64,000 bases of DNA from [Phialemoniopsis] sp. UDSM-2020. Lineage: Eukaryota; Ascomycota; Sordariomycetes; Thyridiales; Thyridiaceae. The position numbers and the translations under genes were made by a program. This document shows positions 1-12,275 of the stretch, in pieces. The notes under the pieces are model-generated. The model had not been told where the DNA came from. It saw nothing but the letters and a program-made list of their open reading frames with translations, and made no database searches. Where the stretch lies: positions 2,170,001 to 2,234,000 of the forward strand of contig JAEILZ010000003.1 of the NCBI GenBank assembly GCA_018873225.1. The letters run 5' to 3'. The first letter of the stretch is position 1; each line of letters begins with the position of its first letter.

Positions 1-2976
1 CCTGAAGACGCCTTGGCCCAGATATGGGATCTTGCCGACTTCAAGTCAGAGGGTCGACTCAACCGCGATACATTTGCTGTTGCCATGTACCTTATCCGCC
101 AACAGCGAAACAAGCGTGACAGTCCCGCGCCGCTGCCAGCCTCTCTGCCCCCGAATCTGATTCCCCCTAGCATGCGGACCCAAGCTCGACCACCCACGGC
201 CACTGCATCTGCCTTTGAGCCTCCCGCGCCGCCGCCACCGGCCGCACAGCCCAAGTCTGCCTTGGACGATCTCTTCGGGCTGGACTCCGCGCCAATGTCT
301 CCAACACTACCTGCCCAAACTGCCATGGCTACTGGCGGATCGACGGGTGCCGCTGATCCATTTGCTGGCGGTCCGAGCTCTCCCGCCAAGGCATCGCCAT
401 CGACATCTTCATTCAAACCCTTCGTTCCTTCGTCTTCTTTTGGCCGTACTCTCACATCGCAAGCGACTGGAGATTCTAGCGGCTCTGCATCTGCTGCGCC
501 TAAGCCGACGGTTCAAGGTGCATTCGGCCAAGATGATCTGCTGGGAGACAATGACGGAGACGCCAGCAAGGGACTCAACAATGATTCAACAGAGCTGGCG
601 AATCTTTCCAACCAAATTGGCTCCCTTTCCAAGCATATGCAAGAAGTCCAGACACAACGTGCGTCGACTCAAAATGAGTTAAACCAGACCTCTCAGCAGA
701 AGAAGAACTTCGAGCAGCGCCTTTCACAGCTTCGTGCATTGTATGAGAAAGAGGCCAAGGACGTCCGCATCCTCGAGGAGCAGCTCAATACCGCGCGGAG
801 CGAGACACGAAAGATTCAGGCGGAGATGATGACACTCGACGGTACATACCAAGACCTTCAAAGCCAACATAACCAGATTTCTACTGCTCTTCAAGCCGAT
901 CAGCAGGAGAACGCCAATCTCAAGGAGCGTATTAGAGTTGTCAATGCGGAGATTGCCCAGATCAAGCCGCAGATTGAAAAGCTCAAGTCTGAGGCTCGTC
1001 AGCAGAAAGGGCTCGTGGCCATCAATAAGAAACAGCTCTCGACTAATGAAGCTGAGCGGGACAGGCTGAAGCAAGAAGCCGAGGATCTTACAAAGAGCAA
1101 CGAGGAGCTTTCTCGTCAAGTCAGCGCTGGATCGTCCAACAACACCCCTGCACAAGTCACCAGCCCGGCGTTGTCCTCCAGCAGCGCCAACAACCCCTTC
1201 TTCCGACGAACTGGCAGTACGGACATCATGGGTGCCTTTGCCTCTCCACCAGCGAAGGCTTTTAATGACAAGTCCTTCGACGACGTGTTTGGTCCTTCGG
1301 CACCCGCTCTCAGTCAAGGGAGCGCGTCTCCTGTTGCGTCGTTCAAGCCTCAGCACACCGGCGCTTCTACAGCTAGCGCCGGGTCCTTTGCGACGCCCGC
1401 GACTGGGAGCACTCCCACTGTGAGTCGTCAAGCTACTCTCAACGTCGACCATCCTCCGCCGCCGCCAGCCTCCCGGCAAATGAGCTCCAGCTTCTTGCCG
1501 TTCGCTGATACATCCGAGTCTCTCACCTCATCTCGTCAAGTCTCGCCACCTGGAAGCCGAGTCGGGCCTATTGAGAACACTCCTCTACCTCTAGAGCCGA
1601 CTGCCACTGGCCAGAGTACTGCGTCTGCGTCGATGTCGGCTAATAACGATTCGACTGCAAAGCCCTCGGATACCGATGAACCTGAGTTTGCTCCCGCTGC
1701 GACGATAGATGAATTAAAGCCTTCGGCTTTTGGTCACGCCCATAGCGATAGCGTTGGCGACCCTTTTGCTGTTGCCGACCAAGCCAAAGCTAAGCAGGAT
1801 TTCGAGTCTGCATTTGCCAGTTTCAAGAGCTCGCGGGGTAAACCGGAGGAGACTTCCTCCAGCAATGATGCCGCCGTGACGGCTCCTATCACCTCATTCA
1901 ACACTGAGTTCCCACCCATTTCCGAACTGGAACGTGACGATGATTCCGAGTCCGATTCTGACAAGGGTGGCTTCGATGACGATTTCGCCCCTGCATCGCC
2001 GAAGGGCCCGGAGAAGCCAGTGTCCCCCGTTCTTGCTAAGGCTGCTGTTGCTGAGCCGGCTGAAACTTCCGCCGCGAGCATCGAGAACTTGGGCGTTCAT
2101 GCTGCCACCTCAAGGTAAGTTCCACTTGCTCCCCTCGCTTGTCGTGGTACCCGAGGATATGTGCGATACTAATAGTGTAAACGTAGCGACAACCCTGTAA
2201 CTGCACCAGCTATCAATGCTGATAGCCCAGCTGTTCCGCCGAAAGTAGATGACCCGTTTGGTCCATCAACCGAAGCCCCTGTGGCTAAAGCTGCAGAGCC
2301 TGTGGCGAACGCTGCTCCCGCTACGTCTGCTAAGGCCCCCTTTGATGATTTGGACGATGACTTCGAGGGATTAGAGGATGCCAAGGAAGGCTCTGCAGAT
2401 GACGATTTTGCCAACATCTCGCGATCGGGTTTAGACGACTTCAACCCAGTCTTCGATTCATCCCCTCCGCCTAGCCGCATCAACAAGTCTGACACTGGTC
2501 TGACCAACGCTAGCACGGCGTTTGGCACCGACAGTGGCTTTGATTTTGGTAACCTAGGCCCGTCTTCCACCAGTGTCACGGCACCCTCGGCACAAAACGG
2601 CGCTGCAGCTGCTCCCGCCGCTGCTGGTGGTAAGGCTCCTACTCCTCCAGATGGTCAAGACTGGGATGCCATCTTCGCCAGCCTTGACGAGCCTGGCACG
2701 ACTGCCACAGCTCCAGGAGATGAGCCTGCGGCTTCAGCTACGAACAGACCCGCTCTAGACCGAACTGCGACGGCTGAAAGCGAGCACGATGACCCCATAC
2801 TCAAGAATCTGACAAGCATGGGCTATTCACGAACGGAATCCTTGAGCGCGCTGGAGAAATACGATTATAATCTAGAGAGGGTATGTAGCCCTTGAACCAT
2901 TTTCATCAGAGACCCCAATGGAGACTAATACCTCACCGTATCACAGGCTGCTAACTACCTAGCCTCCCAATCATAA
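1..2976 (+). CDS. EDE1: Ede1-like EH-domain/UBA endocytic scaffold, 3' part (5' end outside window)
   Basis: Exons 1-2114, 2187-2880 and 2947-2976; the first codon in the window is at base 1, so the gene starts upstream. The opening residues (PEDALAQIWDLADFKSEGRL) are the second half of an EH domain, which binds NPF peptides. Next comes a Pro/Ala/Ser-rich linker, a coiled coil encoded at about 580-1115, an NNPFFRR segment, and a long acidic Ser/Pro tail with many DPF/DDF-type motifs. The C-terminus is a UBA domain (LTSMGYSRTESLSALEKYDY, then NLERAANYLASQS) completed by a ten-codon last exon. EH domains, coiled coil and C-terminal UBA in this order match yeast Ede1/Eps15, an early-arriving scaffold at clathrin-coated pits that binds ubiquitinated cargo. 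The assignment rests on architecture. The number of upstream EH domains cannot be seen here. Confidence 0.9.
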
Positions 2977-3669
2977 CTTAGAAGCAGCATAGTGTGGCGG
3001 AGATGGAAGGGCTTGCTATCATCTGCGATCAGCAGAGGTAGCAATTCCCTGATGCTTTTACTTTTCCTAGACTATGATGCTTGAGCATCTGCTGATCAGA
3101 GGATTTCTCCCCCGAATTGCCTATTGTCTAATCTCATCTTGCTTGCTATCGCTTGGGGAAAGCTGATTGATTTCCCAGTGCAAAGACACCATCTCATCTG
3201 TCAATCTGATCATTCACAGCGATGTCTTGTCTTTTTACCTTTGCTTCCCTTGCACTCTTTCTTCTGTGAATAGGTACAATAATGTAAATGCATATCGAGT
3301 TCTATTCTATCTGCCGAAATTTCTCCGTCCTCGTCTCATATATACTTTGTACCATTGCTGGTCCTGCCTCTACCTCTCTATGCATGTTTAGTTTCCGGCC
3401 AATCAATCAATGTACAACTGGGGCTGCATCCCCGCAGTTTCTTCTACAGCCAAGATTCGCCCCTCACAACTTTTTTCCCTTATCGCAGGCGATAATCATT
3501 CCGCCCTGACAGGCCCAGCCGACTTCAATTCTTTTCCACTGAGCGCATCAAAAGAAATACATGCAAAATCTGCTCGCTTGTCCTTAAGGCCCCGAAACAC
3601 AGATAGCAGTATTTACTATTCTGTTTGACACCCTACGCTCCAAAGGTGGAAACTATACCAACATCAGCC
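2977..3669. other. Intergenic: Ede1-like 3' end and DPH3 promoter
   Basis: No supported gene. It holds the 3' flank of the scaffold gene and the upstream region of DPH3. Pyrimidine-rich stretches lie around 3205-3270 and 3440-3485, and a CCAAT box lies at 3399-3405. Short open frames here have no recognisable protein character. Confidence 0.6.
3399..3405 (+). promoter_or_regulatory. CCAAT box upstream of DPH3
   Basis: CCAATCA, the preferred core of the HAP/CBF (NF-Y) complex, lies about 265 bp upstream of the DPH3 ATG. Only the match and its distance are seen; use is inferred. Confidence 0.4.
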
Positions 3670-4054
3670 ATGTCCGACGACGAGCAGATCTCGGTCTACG
3701 ACGAGGTCGAGATCGAGGACATGACCTTTGACGAAGATATGCAAATCTACCACTACCCGTGCCCCTGCGGCGACCGATTCCAGATCGCGCTGGCGGACCT
3801 GCAGGACCAGGAGACCGACATCGCCGTGTGCCCGAGCTGCAGCCTCATGATCCGGGTCATTTACGAGGTGGTAAGTCGAAACAAAGGACGCACCGCTGTG
3901 GTGTGCCTACGGCCTCTTTCCAGCAATCATTCAAAGCCTTTTAGAAGCTGATAATGGTGCGCAACAGGAGAACCTCTGGAAGGAGAAAGAGCCGTCGCCC
4001 GAGCCCGAGCAGCCCAAGGTCGAGGAGGCCGCCCAAGTCCCCGTCGCCGCGTGA
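3670..4054 (+). CDS. DPH3: Diphthamide biosynthesis protein 3 (CSL zinc finger)
   Basis: Exons 3670-3870 and 3968-4054, intron 97 bp, giving 95 residues (yeast Kti11/Dph3 is 82). The protein opens [20 protein letters not shown] and shows the DPH-type zinc finger: C31-P-C33-G, then C54-P-S-C57 followed by the [10 protein letters not shown] signature. In the family this small iron/zinc protein passes electrons to the Dph1-Dph2 radical enzyme, which starts diphthamide synthesis on the eEF2 histidine, and it also associates with Elongator in tRNA wobble-uridine modification. Exon 2 encodes [15 protein letters not shown] and an acidic Pro/Glu/Val tail that varies among fungi. An in-frame upstream extension exists but lacks family similarity, so the ATG at 3670 is chosen. 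It lies in the same direction as the scaffold gene, about 0.7 kb downstream. Confidence 0.95.
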
Positions 4055-4824
4055 GGGGGCCATCCGACTTGGGAAGAGAGCGAATATGAAAAGACGACCA
4101 AAATCCCACGATTACATCTCATGCGCCGCCCGTGTTGTACTACAGCAGCGGGGCGATTCCTCGCAGGACTTGCGCGCGAGCCTCGGGCTATACACGATAA
4201 CCGAGTTGAGTCAGAGCTCGACAGAAGCAGCCAGGTAGTCCAGTCGAAAGGAGATACAGCTACGAAGACAACACTGGATACTTGAGACGCGGAACGGGGC
4301 ACCCATCCAGCTCCTGCCGAGCCATGATGGTTCTTTTACTGTGCTGTGCCGCGGAGCCGATGGCCCGGGGTGACTCAGGCCAGGCATCAGAGTAGGATCC
4401 AAATGGGTTCACCTCAATGTCGAAGCAGGTATTCATATCTGGAAAGGGCGCGGTGCACAAGGAGTACTCAAGCTATGTATAGATATACGCTGTGTTGTGA
4501 TGCGACTTAAGATATTAGCATTAATTGGCCCTGCCATAGGCCTACTGGGTCCCCAAGCAATGTCCATGTAGCGCCTCTCTGTTCATGCCTCGTGCCCACT
4601 GTCGTGCGGTGAGGTTGATCGCCTCCCAGTCTTCTTGTCTGTAAACACCCGTAACGCCGCAGAGCATCTGCTCTGTTGAATGCTCGCCCGTCGTCATCTC
4701 TATCTACAATGAGAGGCCCGTCGCCCCGAGTGAGGAATAAGCAAAAGAAGCAAGCGCAAAGAGCTGGCTTTCCGCTGCAAAAAGAAAAGGTTGTGGAGTA
4801 AATATGTGCTGTGAAGATCCCTGT
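4055..4824. other. Intergenic between convergent genes
   Basis: The 3' flanks of DPH3 and of the GPI-type protein meet here. No open frame with protein-like features was found. Short frames around 3930-4460 have no recognisable motif. Confidence 0.6.
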
Positions 4825-5293
4825 TCACAAGATCATAAGGCCGAGAGCGCAAAAGATGACCATGCCCATCATGGAGCTCTCCAATGAGACCTGTTCACCG
4901 GCAGCCTTGATGCTCGACGGCGTGGGCTCCGGCGTCCCCGCCGACTGCGAGGTCTGCGTTGTGGACGAGTTGGTGCCGTTGGCGGTGATGTGCGGCGCTG
5001 GAGACAAGTTAGTGACTTTTTCGTTTTTTACACGGTCTTAACAGGGCTCAAAAGATCGGGGACTTACTGGGTACACTCGTGACACCAGACACGCTCACGC
5101 TGGGGGTGTCGCTTGGCAGGTCCGTGGTCGTGGCCAGGTCCGTCTTGGTCTGGATGGTGAAGAGCGGCCCTTCGGTGTTGGTGGCTGGGTTGACCAGAAT
5201 TGAGGTGGAGGAAGATGCGTCCTGAGCATTGGCCAGGCCTGATGCGCCGACGAGGACGAGGCCTGCCGCGGACTGGAGGATTGAAGGCTTCAT
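4825..5293 (-). CDS. Small Ser/Thr-rich secreted protein with GPI-anchor signal
   Basis: Minus-strand exons 5293-5068 and 4997-4825 with a 70-bp intron (GTAAGT...CAG) encode 132 residues. Residues 1-23 (MKPSILQSAAGLVLVGASGL, then ANA) form a signal peptide with an Ala-x-Ala cleavage site before QD. The middle is rich in Ser, Thr and Pro with likely O-glycosylation and one or two N-x-S/T sites (NGTNSS). The C-terminus has small residues (LESSMMG) followed by a hydrophobic tail (MVIFCALGLMIL), as expected of a GPI-attachment signal. No catalytic motif or conserved family is recognised. By architecture it is probably a cell-wall or plasma-membrane surface protein. About 2.1 kb of non-coding DNA lies upstream, unusually long for so short a gene in this otherwise dense block. 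Confidence 0.8.
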
Positions 5294-7425
5294 TGTAACT
5301 CTGTGTGTAGTACTTCTTCGTAGCGAAATATGGAGGCGTGAACGATGTTTTATGATGCTCCCCAGGGCTTCTTTCGCAGTGGCTGGTTTGCGCCGGTAGG
5401 AGGGAGTTTTGTGTTGTCCTCAGCCTCGCCAGATGGGACAGGTAGCCCGTGGAAACTTTGGTCGGCGAGCAAGATAACCTCTTGTTCTTTCCGAGCTTGG
5501 CTGGTGCCGAATTGTCAAGATGCGAATGCGGAAAGCGCCTTGCGCCGAGAGGGAACCCAGCTCTCCAGATGTTCAATGCTTCAACAAAAGATGAACAGTA
5601 CGATCGTGCAGCCCGCGCAGTGCCCGTCAATCCAGGATCGGGGGAGGTATGTACAGTCGTGTTATGCACCCTGGCAACAAGCAAGACTGTCCGGACCGGA
5701 GATGGGGGAAAGACGGTTCCCTTTTTCTATCGCCTGCACCCCAAAAGTAGGCTGGTGCTTCAAGATGATATATAGGAAATCGCTCGACTCAGGAAAAAGG
5801 TTTAAACAAAAACCATGGCAGGGTATCAGGGTAGTACAACAGGGAAGAGAGGAAAAGAGCTAGGGTGTCGGAGAGATAGAGTATTTGATCTGGTCGCACG
5901 ACATCATAACGCTCCCTCTCCCGTCTTTGCCAGGTCCATCACGTCGCATGGTCGACCGGGGGGGAAGATGCGCATGCATCTTTAAACAGCCTGCTCCATA
6001 AAAAGATCTGCTCTTCTTGCTCGGGGAAATACCAAATCGCTCCAAAAAGATAGCGGCCAGCTAGCAAAAAAGTTGCGCAAAAATTAAGAGGCTCGCACCA
6101 AAGCCAGGCAAGAGAGGCCAACCAAGAATGCGGAAACCCCCACTCACACCAACTCTGATCGGCCTGTCATGTACACTCGACGGCGAGATTCAATGGCATC
6201 GATACCTCTGGCACATCGGGAGACATGGGTGGGCGAGACAAGGCCGCAGGATTTCTGTTCTTGCATGGCAACGGGGCTGTCGCCTTCTTCTTTTGCGCCC
6301 GCCAGGTTGCTGCATTACTATTTACAGTGCATCTCACCACCCAAGCCGTTTTGGAGCTTCATGCACTGCGACGATCTGACGATCGACAGTTGACAAGTGT
6401 ACCTAGCGCAGCAAATACCAACACCCTTTTTTCTCCCACGCTCTTTTGGACTTTTGGTATGTGCATCGTAGACTAATTAGCTGTCAAGCCAACCGCCATC
6501 ACATAAATCTCTCTCACACCACATAGTCAGTTAAACACGAGCACATCTGCGCATTCATGCTCAAAAACCAGTAGACCATCTTCTTGAAACCGCCAGACAA
6601 GTGGTAAGTACCTACCAGGCTCTTGCAGGCTGTACGTGGGGGTACTGCCACTGAAGGAAGCAGCAGCAGTGGCTCCAGTCTTGCGTCATCGCTCAGCCCG
6701 CCCGGCAACGCTGCTGACACAAGGACTCGACGGACCCAGAAAGTACCAAAAGCAGACTAGCAGGGGCTCTTGGTGCCGTTTCTTATCTTTTTTTCCCTCA
6801 GAGTTTGTTCTGCAGCAACCCTGTTTCTGACTAGCGCTCCCGCTGCACAGGCAGGGGTTACTGCCAAGTTTTTTTTTCTCCTTTTGCCTTTGACAGCACC
6901 ACCTGCACCAACTGACAAGCAAGACCTCCGTCAGACTGTGTCTTAGCCACAAGTCACAGTCTGCAAGGCACTCCCGTCTCGGCTCAACAGCCGTTCCTGG
7001 CTCTTCATTCCTTGCTTTGTGGCGGCGGCTCGATCGTGGCTGGTTCGATCGGTAGGTGCGGTCCTTATTGCCGACGTTATTATCCGTCCGTACCTACATC
7101 AATCTTGAAAGTCGAGATGTACCTGCTCGAGTCAAACCATCAATACCTGCATCAATACTCATGACTTGTCCCAATCGGTATATCAAATCGACTCGCATCG
7201 ATTGGCTAGGTTCCTTGCATCAATGACATGTGCTAAATTGCTACATCTTTTTGTATCTCTTGCCTCTAGGTAGCTTCTCTACTGTACTTGAGCACTCTTT
7301 CTTACTCCTCTGCTCGTGTCTTTCGACCTGAAGAAAGCCAAGTTCATCCTGTACCCTGTGTCCGGCAGTCGCTTCATCTAGCCTTCCATCTAGGCCCCAT
7401 CTAAGTTTCTATTTTTCTAGGCGCC
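5294..7425. other. Long intergenic region upstream of the GPI-type protein
   Basis: About 2.1 kb between the LeuRS stop and the GPI-type protein start, both on the minus strand. Several overlapping open frames exist (for example 5345-5863) but none has a protein-like composition, a motif or a sensible splice model. CATCAAT recurs four times at about 7097-7222. Otherwise nothing is recognised. Confidence 0.6.
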
Positions 7426-10400
7426 TTATGCGGTGACGTTCTCAAAGAAGAACGTCGGATCCCCTGTAACACAAACAGATTAGCCAATGTCATCAAACTA
7501 CACTCCGATGTGAATAGAAACATACCAGGTACTGCGTTCTCAGCGGGTTGCGCTGTGATCTCGACCTCCTTGTCGCCGTCCGTGAGATCCTTGCCCTTCT
7601 TGCCGCCCTCCTCCACAAGAATGACCGAAATCGACTGGAAACCCGCAGTGCGCTTGATACCGGCCACCATGGCGAGAAGGGTCGACTTCTCGTCAAACGC
7701 AAGCTTGCGGTTCAGGACGCTGTCGGCCTCCTCGCCGGCCTGCAGCCGTCGCTTGAGGTTCTGGATGAACGGCATCGCCTTCTTCATCTCGCCCATCTTG
7801 GCGATCTTGGGGTTCATCTCCTTGTCGTTGACCGACTTGGTGGCCGGATCCCACATCTCTTTCATCAGCTCGATGTACTTCTCCTGCCACGCCGGGAACT
7901 TGTCCGTCATGAAGATGCTCAGCTTCTTGGGCTGCTTGGGGTCGTAGCTCGTGACCTTGCCCTTGGCCCGGCGCTTGAGCTGCTGGCTCTCCGCCGAGTT
8001 GATGCTGCTGGCCGTGCCCTTGGCGTAGTCCCACTCTGCCGTGAGACCTGCCTGCGCGGCCGGTACCTCGGGCCAGCGGGCAAGCTGGATCGACTGCGGC
8101 TTCTTGAGCACCTCGAGCCAGATGTATTCGGACCAATGTGGCGTGATAGGGGTGAGCATCAGGGCCTGCAGCTCGATGTATTCGTAGATGAGGTCCTTGT
8201 GCATCGCGATGCCCGCAGCTGCGCAGGACTCACGGTAGAAGCTGAGTGCAGAGAGGACGTTGTACCACCCGCTCTGGACGGCAAGCTTGAAGTTTGTGTC
8301 GGCATAGTGGGCCTTGGCCTCGTGCACTAGACGGTGCAGCTCGTTGGAGAACAGGGCATCCTGGAAGCTGTTCTTCGCGCCAGTCCGGAGCTGCGCCTCC
8401 TCCTTGAGGGTCTCCTCGATCCACTCCCTCGACGTGAATAGACGTAGAATGGTAGCATCTGCCACATCCTCGTCAAAGTTGGCGTCTCCGATCGTGTCAC
8501 CAGCATCGGCCAGCGCCAGACGCGTCGCGTCGGCACCGAACTTCTTGGTTGCCTCGTCCAACGTCATAAAGTTGCCGGTACTCTTTGACATCTTCTGACC
8601 GTTTAGAAGCAGATGACCATTGCAGCGAATGGACTTGATCCAGTACTCTCTGGGGAAGATGGCCAAGTGGTTGTAGATGCAGAAAGTCAAATGGTTGTTG
8701 ATGAGATCCTTACCACTGACTCGGAGATCCAGAGGATAGAAGTACTCAAACTGGCGCCTCATGTCCTCGAGTGTCTCGCGAGGAATACCGCTGGCCAGGA
8801 CGTCGTCGCCGATATCCCGTCGGCAGAAGAGATAGTCCCATACGGGGTCGATCATCTGTTCTGGAGAGATGTTGCCGATACCCTTCTGCCTACCGAACAA
8901 GTCAGAGTGCAGGTAGTGCGCAAAGGTGTAGTAGCTCATGTAGATGGTGCTGTCCGACAGACTCTCTACCAGGAATTGGGGATCCCAAGGCAGCTTTGAG
9001 CCCAGGCCGTACGTGCGAGCGCAAGCCCACTGGTTCAGCCAGTTCAGAACGCCCACGAAAGCGTGCTTTGTCTCCGAGGAGTATGTGTTGAGTCCCTTGC
9101 CATCCGCATTATCGACATAGTCAAGAGCCTCGCGCCTCCACGACGCCTCGCCGTAGTCGAGGTACCACTGGTCCAGCAACGCCGTAATGCACTCGTCACC
9201 CGAGCGGCTGACGACCTTCTTCTCGGGCTCGGCGTAAGCAAAGGCCTCGCCGGCATCGATAAGGGTTTGTCTGACAAGAGGCTTGGCCTTCTCGACACTG
9301 ACGCCCTTATGGTCGCCAACCTTCATGACACCCTTGTAGAATCCCTCGGTGTAAGCCAAGTTCTTTGCTTCCTCCAGCTGCTTAACATCCTTGGGCGAAG
9401 CAATCTTCAGCTTCTTAACCAGGAAGGGTGCACACAGATCGCCGTACGACGGGGTGTCGATGATGGGGAAAACCTCCTTCTCAGCCCACTCCTTTTGAAT
9501 GCCGTAGTACTCGGGCTTCTTGGCAAGCTCGGTGACAGTACAGAAGTCATCGGGGCTGTCCGAAGGAACAGAGGTTACAACACCGGTACCTTTAGTAGGG
9601 AGGACGTTCTCCATGGGAAGAACGCGGACACCGTCCTTGTGTAGTGACAAGGGAGCGTTGACCAGGGTGCCGATCATGTCCGAGCCTACAATCTCAGCGG
9701 CAGCCTCGGGGATGCTTCCATCGGCGGCGAGAATGCCCTGGAAAGCCATGTTCTTCGCTGCCCTGGCGGTGACAACATAGTATTCCTTCTCGGATGCTTT
9801 GAACAAGCCGTACGTGATCTTGGGGCCCACAAAGCAGCAGGTCTGGCCGTACATGGTTTCCGGGCGGAGAGTTGCAGGGACCAAGAACACATTGGCATCT
9901 GAAGGAATCTTGCCCTTGATGGCCTCGCTGGCCTTGGAGGACCACTCCAGAACCCGTAGTTTCAAAGCCGTGTATTCCTGCGGCCCGACGCCTTCGCCCT
10001 CGCTGCGGTCGTGGTCCATGCAAGGCTGACCATCCTTGACTGAGTAGATCGTGTATCTCTTGCCGAACTTCACCTTCTTCAGCTCCTTGAGAAGGACCAT
10101 CTGCCAGGAGACGAAGCGGTCGTAGTAAGGGTTGGCATCAGTGGTGACAAACTGGCGACGCCAGTCGATACGGCAACCCAGAGAGGTGAGATGCTGTTTG
10201 CACAGCGGGGGAAAGTATTCCAGCCAGTAGCTTGCATCCGCAAACCTGTGAATCTCCTCCTTTGGGATGCCCATGGTCTTCATGATCTGGAACTGGTACT
10301 TCGCCTTAACCGTCTTCGCTGCCGCCTTGCCCTTGGTTGCGGAGAACTTGGTCACATCCTCGCGCTGAGTTCCTTGTTGCGCGACGGCTTTCGTAGCATC

Positions 10401-11008
10401 CACCTCGACGACCTCCTCTTCCTCCTTGTAGCCTTCGAATTCTTGACCAAACCACTTGATCTCGTCGGCAAGCTTGTCGGCGCAGGCCTTGATGGGTAGA
10501 CCGGTGCAGTGATATCCCTGCGGAAACAAGGTGCGCTTTCCCAGCATCCTGTTGAAACCAACAATGAACTCGACCTTGCTATAGCTGAAGGCATGTCCGA
10601 CGTGGAGAACACCGTTCCTGTAAAGACCCAAACTTAGTCGCATATCCGATTTGTTCGTGCTATAGGACCTGCACTTACATGTAAGGGTAGGCAATGCATC
10701 CGAAGAACTTGGGGTATTTCTCTCTGAGCTCCTCCGCAGAGATAGTCTCGAGAGGGAAGTCCTTGGTGGAAGGGGCATCCGGTTCGAAGAGGTGTTCCTC
10801 CTCCCATTTTTGCTGGTATTTCTTCTCGAAGGTGATCAGGGTATCGCGCTTCTCGGTCTGCAAGATTGAAGGTTAGTGTCGAGGCTACAACAGTAGACAG
10901 AGGCAGGGCGTGATTGAGAACACATACACCCTTCAGCTCCTTCGTCTTGGATGCAGTGGCAATCTGAAGTCCAGACATGGCTTGAGTGGGAGCCGCAGCG
11001 GCAGCCAT
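7426..11008 (-). CDS. CDC60: Leucyl-tRNA synthetase, cytosolic
   Basis: Minus-strand exons 11008-10928, 10857-10679, 10617-7526 and 7463-7426 encode 1129 residues, close to the roughly 1090 of the yeast enzyme. It charges cytosolic tRNA-Leu with leucine using ATP. The class I HIGH motif is H92-V-G-H95 in PYMNGVLHVGHA, formed across the second intron. The CP1 editing domain contains LRPETMYGQT near residue 337. KMSKS is at residues 762-766 (GQKMSKSTGNF). The anticodon-binding domain and C-terminal extension follow, ending GDPTFFFENVTA in the last short exon. There is no mitochondrial presequence; the N-terminus is a short Ala-rich peptide. It shares a 455-bp divergent promoter with the small membrane-protein gene at 11464. 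Retaining the last intron would replace the final residues with a different tail. Confidence 0.97.
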
Positions 11009-11463
11009 TCTGACAATCTAGTCGCCAGCGCAGTACAGGGTTGTTGCAGGGCAGTTGTTTCTTGATCTACCAGGTGTTGACCATTCTTCAGCAGACTGCG
11101 ACAAGAATTGGCGTGGTGCAGTAAAAGTTCGTGCCAATATCTGGAGTGCTGGCTTTTTGAGTCACTGTTTCTGCCGGGACACAAAATTTCGAGGGCGGTA
11201 GTCTCAGCGGCGGTTTGAACTGGTGGAGGGGCAGTTTCCAGCGATCGCGGGGTGCGCGGTGCGCCGCCGCCTGTGTGAGCCTTAACGCCTCCAGGGTCTA
11301 GTTAGCGGTGGCTGGTGCCCCTGCCCAAACCCCTTGGCAGGTCGCTCACTGTGGCGTAAATTTTCGGTGCAACCGCCATCTTCGCGCACCCGGCAATTCA
11401 CGGCGTCGTGGAGTTACAGTTTGACCCAGTCCACGACGACAGGATTTCGGTTTTCGACTCGCC
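11009..11463. promoter_or_regulatory. Divergent promoter region, LeuRS / small membrane protein
   Basis: 455 bp between two start codons pointing apart. No TATA box is evident. A pyrimidine/GC-rich middle (about 11220-11340) is consistent with a housekeeping bidirectional promoter. The role is inferred from position. Confidence 0.45.
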
Positions 11464-11973
11464 ATGTTGCCTACACTAGTACGGAGGCTCGCGGCCGCGC
11501 CCAAGCCGCAGTTGACGATCCATAACAACCCCTACAAGACCAAGAAGGTGTGGCCGCCAGACTTTTCCAAGCTGTCGCCGCACGAGCAGTTCAAGTTTGA
11601 GAAGCGGTACAAGAGGAGAGTCAAGCTTGCATCGGCGCGGCCGAAATGGAACAAGATCATCCAACTTACACAGCTGTTCAGTATCACATGTAAGTTCTCC
11701 TCTTTCAAAGATTGCTGACTATCAGAAGCTGATTGGGGATATAGTTGTCGTTGTCTACAGCGTCCTCTTCATGGACTGGAAGGGGGAGAGTCAGCCCTTT
11801 GAGGGAGTAAGTCTGCTCCTCGGCTGCGAATACACGCGGCCATGTGCGGGATGACATCGGGCTAACTTCTACAGGTGCGAAGGAGATTCTGGGAAACGAT
11901 GGGTTCACTCTCGCCCTCCGAGCGATTCGAGAGGCGGAAGGATATAGATCACCCGAACGCGGCGGCCAAATAA
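11464..11973 (+). CDS. Uncharacterised 128-residue single-pass membrane protein, probably mitochondrial
   Basis: Exons 11464-11689, 11745-11806 and 11875-11973 (introns 55 and 68 bp). The N-terminus MLPTLVRRLAAAPKPQ is basic and lacks acidic residues, like a mitochondrial presequence. A charged segment (KKVWPPDFSKLSPHEQFKFE, then KRYKRRVKLA) follows, then one hydrophobic span (LFSITFVVVYSVLFM, residues about 71-85) and a short tail with VRRRFWETMGSLSPSERFER. I do not recognise a named family. Basic presequence, one membrane span and a KR/E-rich soluble part resemble small inner-membrane or respiratory-chain accessory proteins, but this is inference. Splice sites are good and the reading frame is kept at each junction. 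It is divergent from LeuRS and convergent with AP-3 sigma. Confidence 0.8.
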
Positions 11974-12275
11974 GCTTGTTTCGCGCTGGATATTCTTTTG
12001 GTTCTACATTGCATCTACCGGAGTTTGGTGTCGGATACCCTTGTTATATAAGCTGCGTTTGCTTGGATATCAATAAACTCTTCTCTTGCATTGTCTGGTG
12101 GTCGCGTGGCGATAATTATTGCGTCTGCTCCGGACGCGACATCTTCTACTTCAGTCTTGGAACGATAGTAGATTAGCAAGGGGATGTATGTCAAACCCCT
12201 TGTCGCAAGCCTTTTCCCGAAACTAGGGAATCGTGATTCCAACTCTTTACGTTTGCGCGGTACTGTCCCTGCGTT
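11974..12275. other. Intergenic between convergent genes
   Basis: 302 bp holding the 3' flanks of the small membrane-protein gene and of AP-3 sigma. Nothing else is recognised. Confidence 0.6.

Noticed and set aside
5345..5863. 172-codon plus-strand frame
   Set aside because: Lies in the promoter of the GPI-type protein; composition is not protein-like and a second frame overlaps it.
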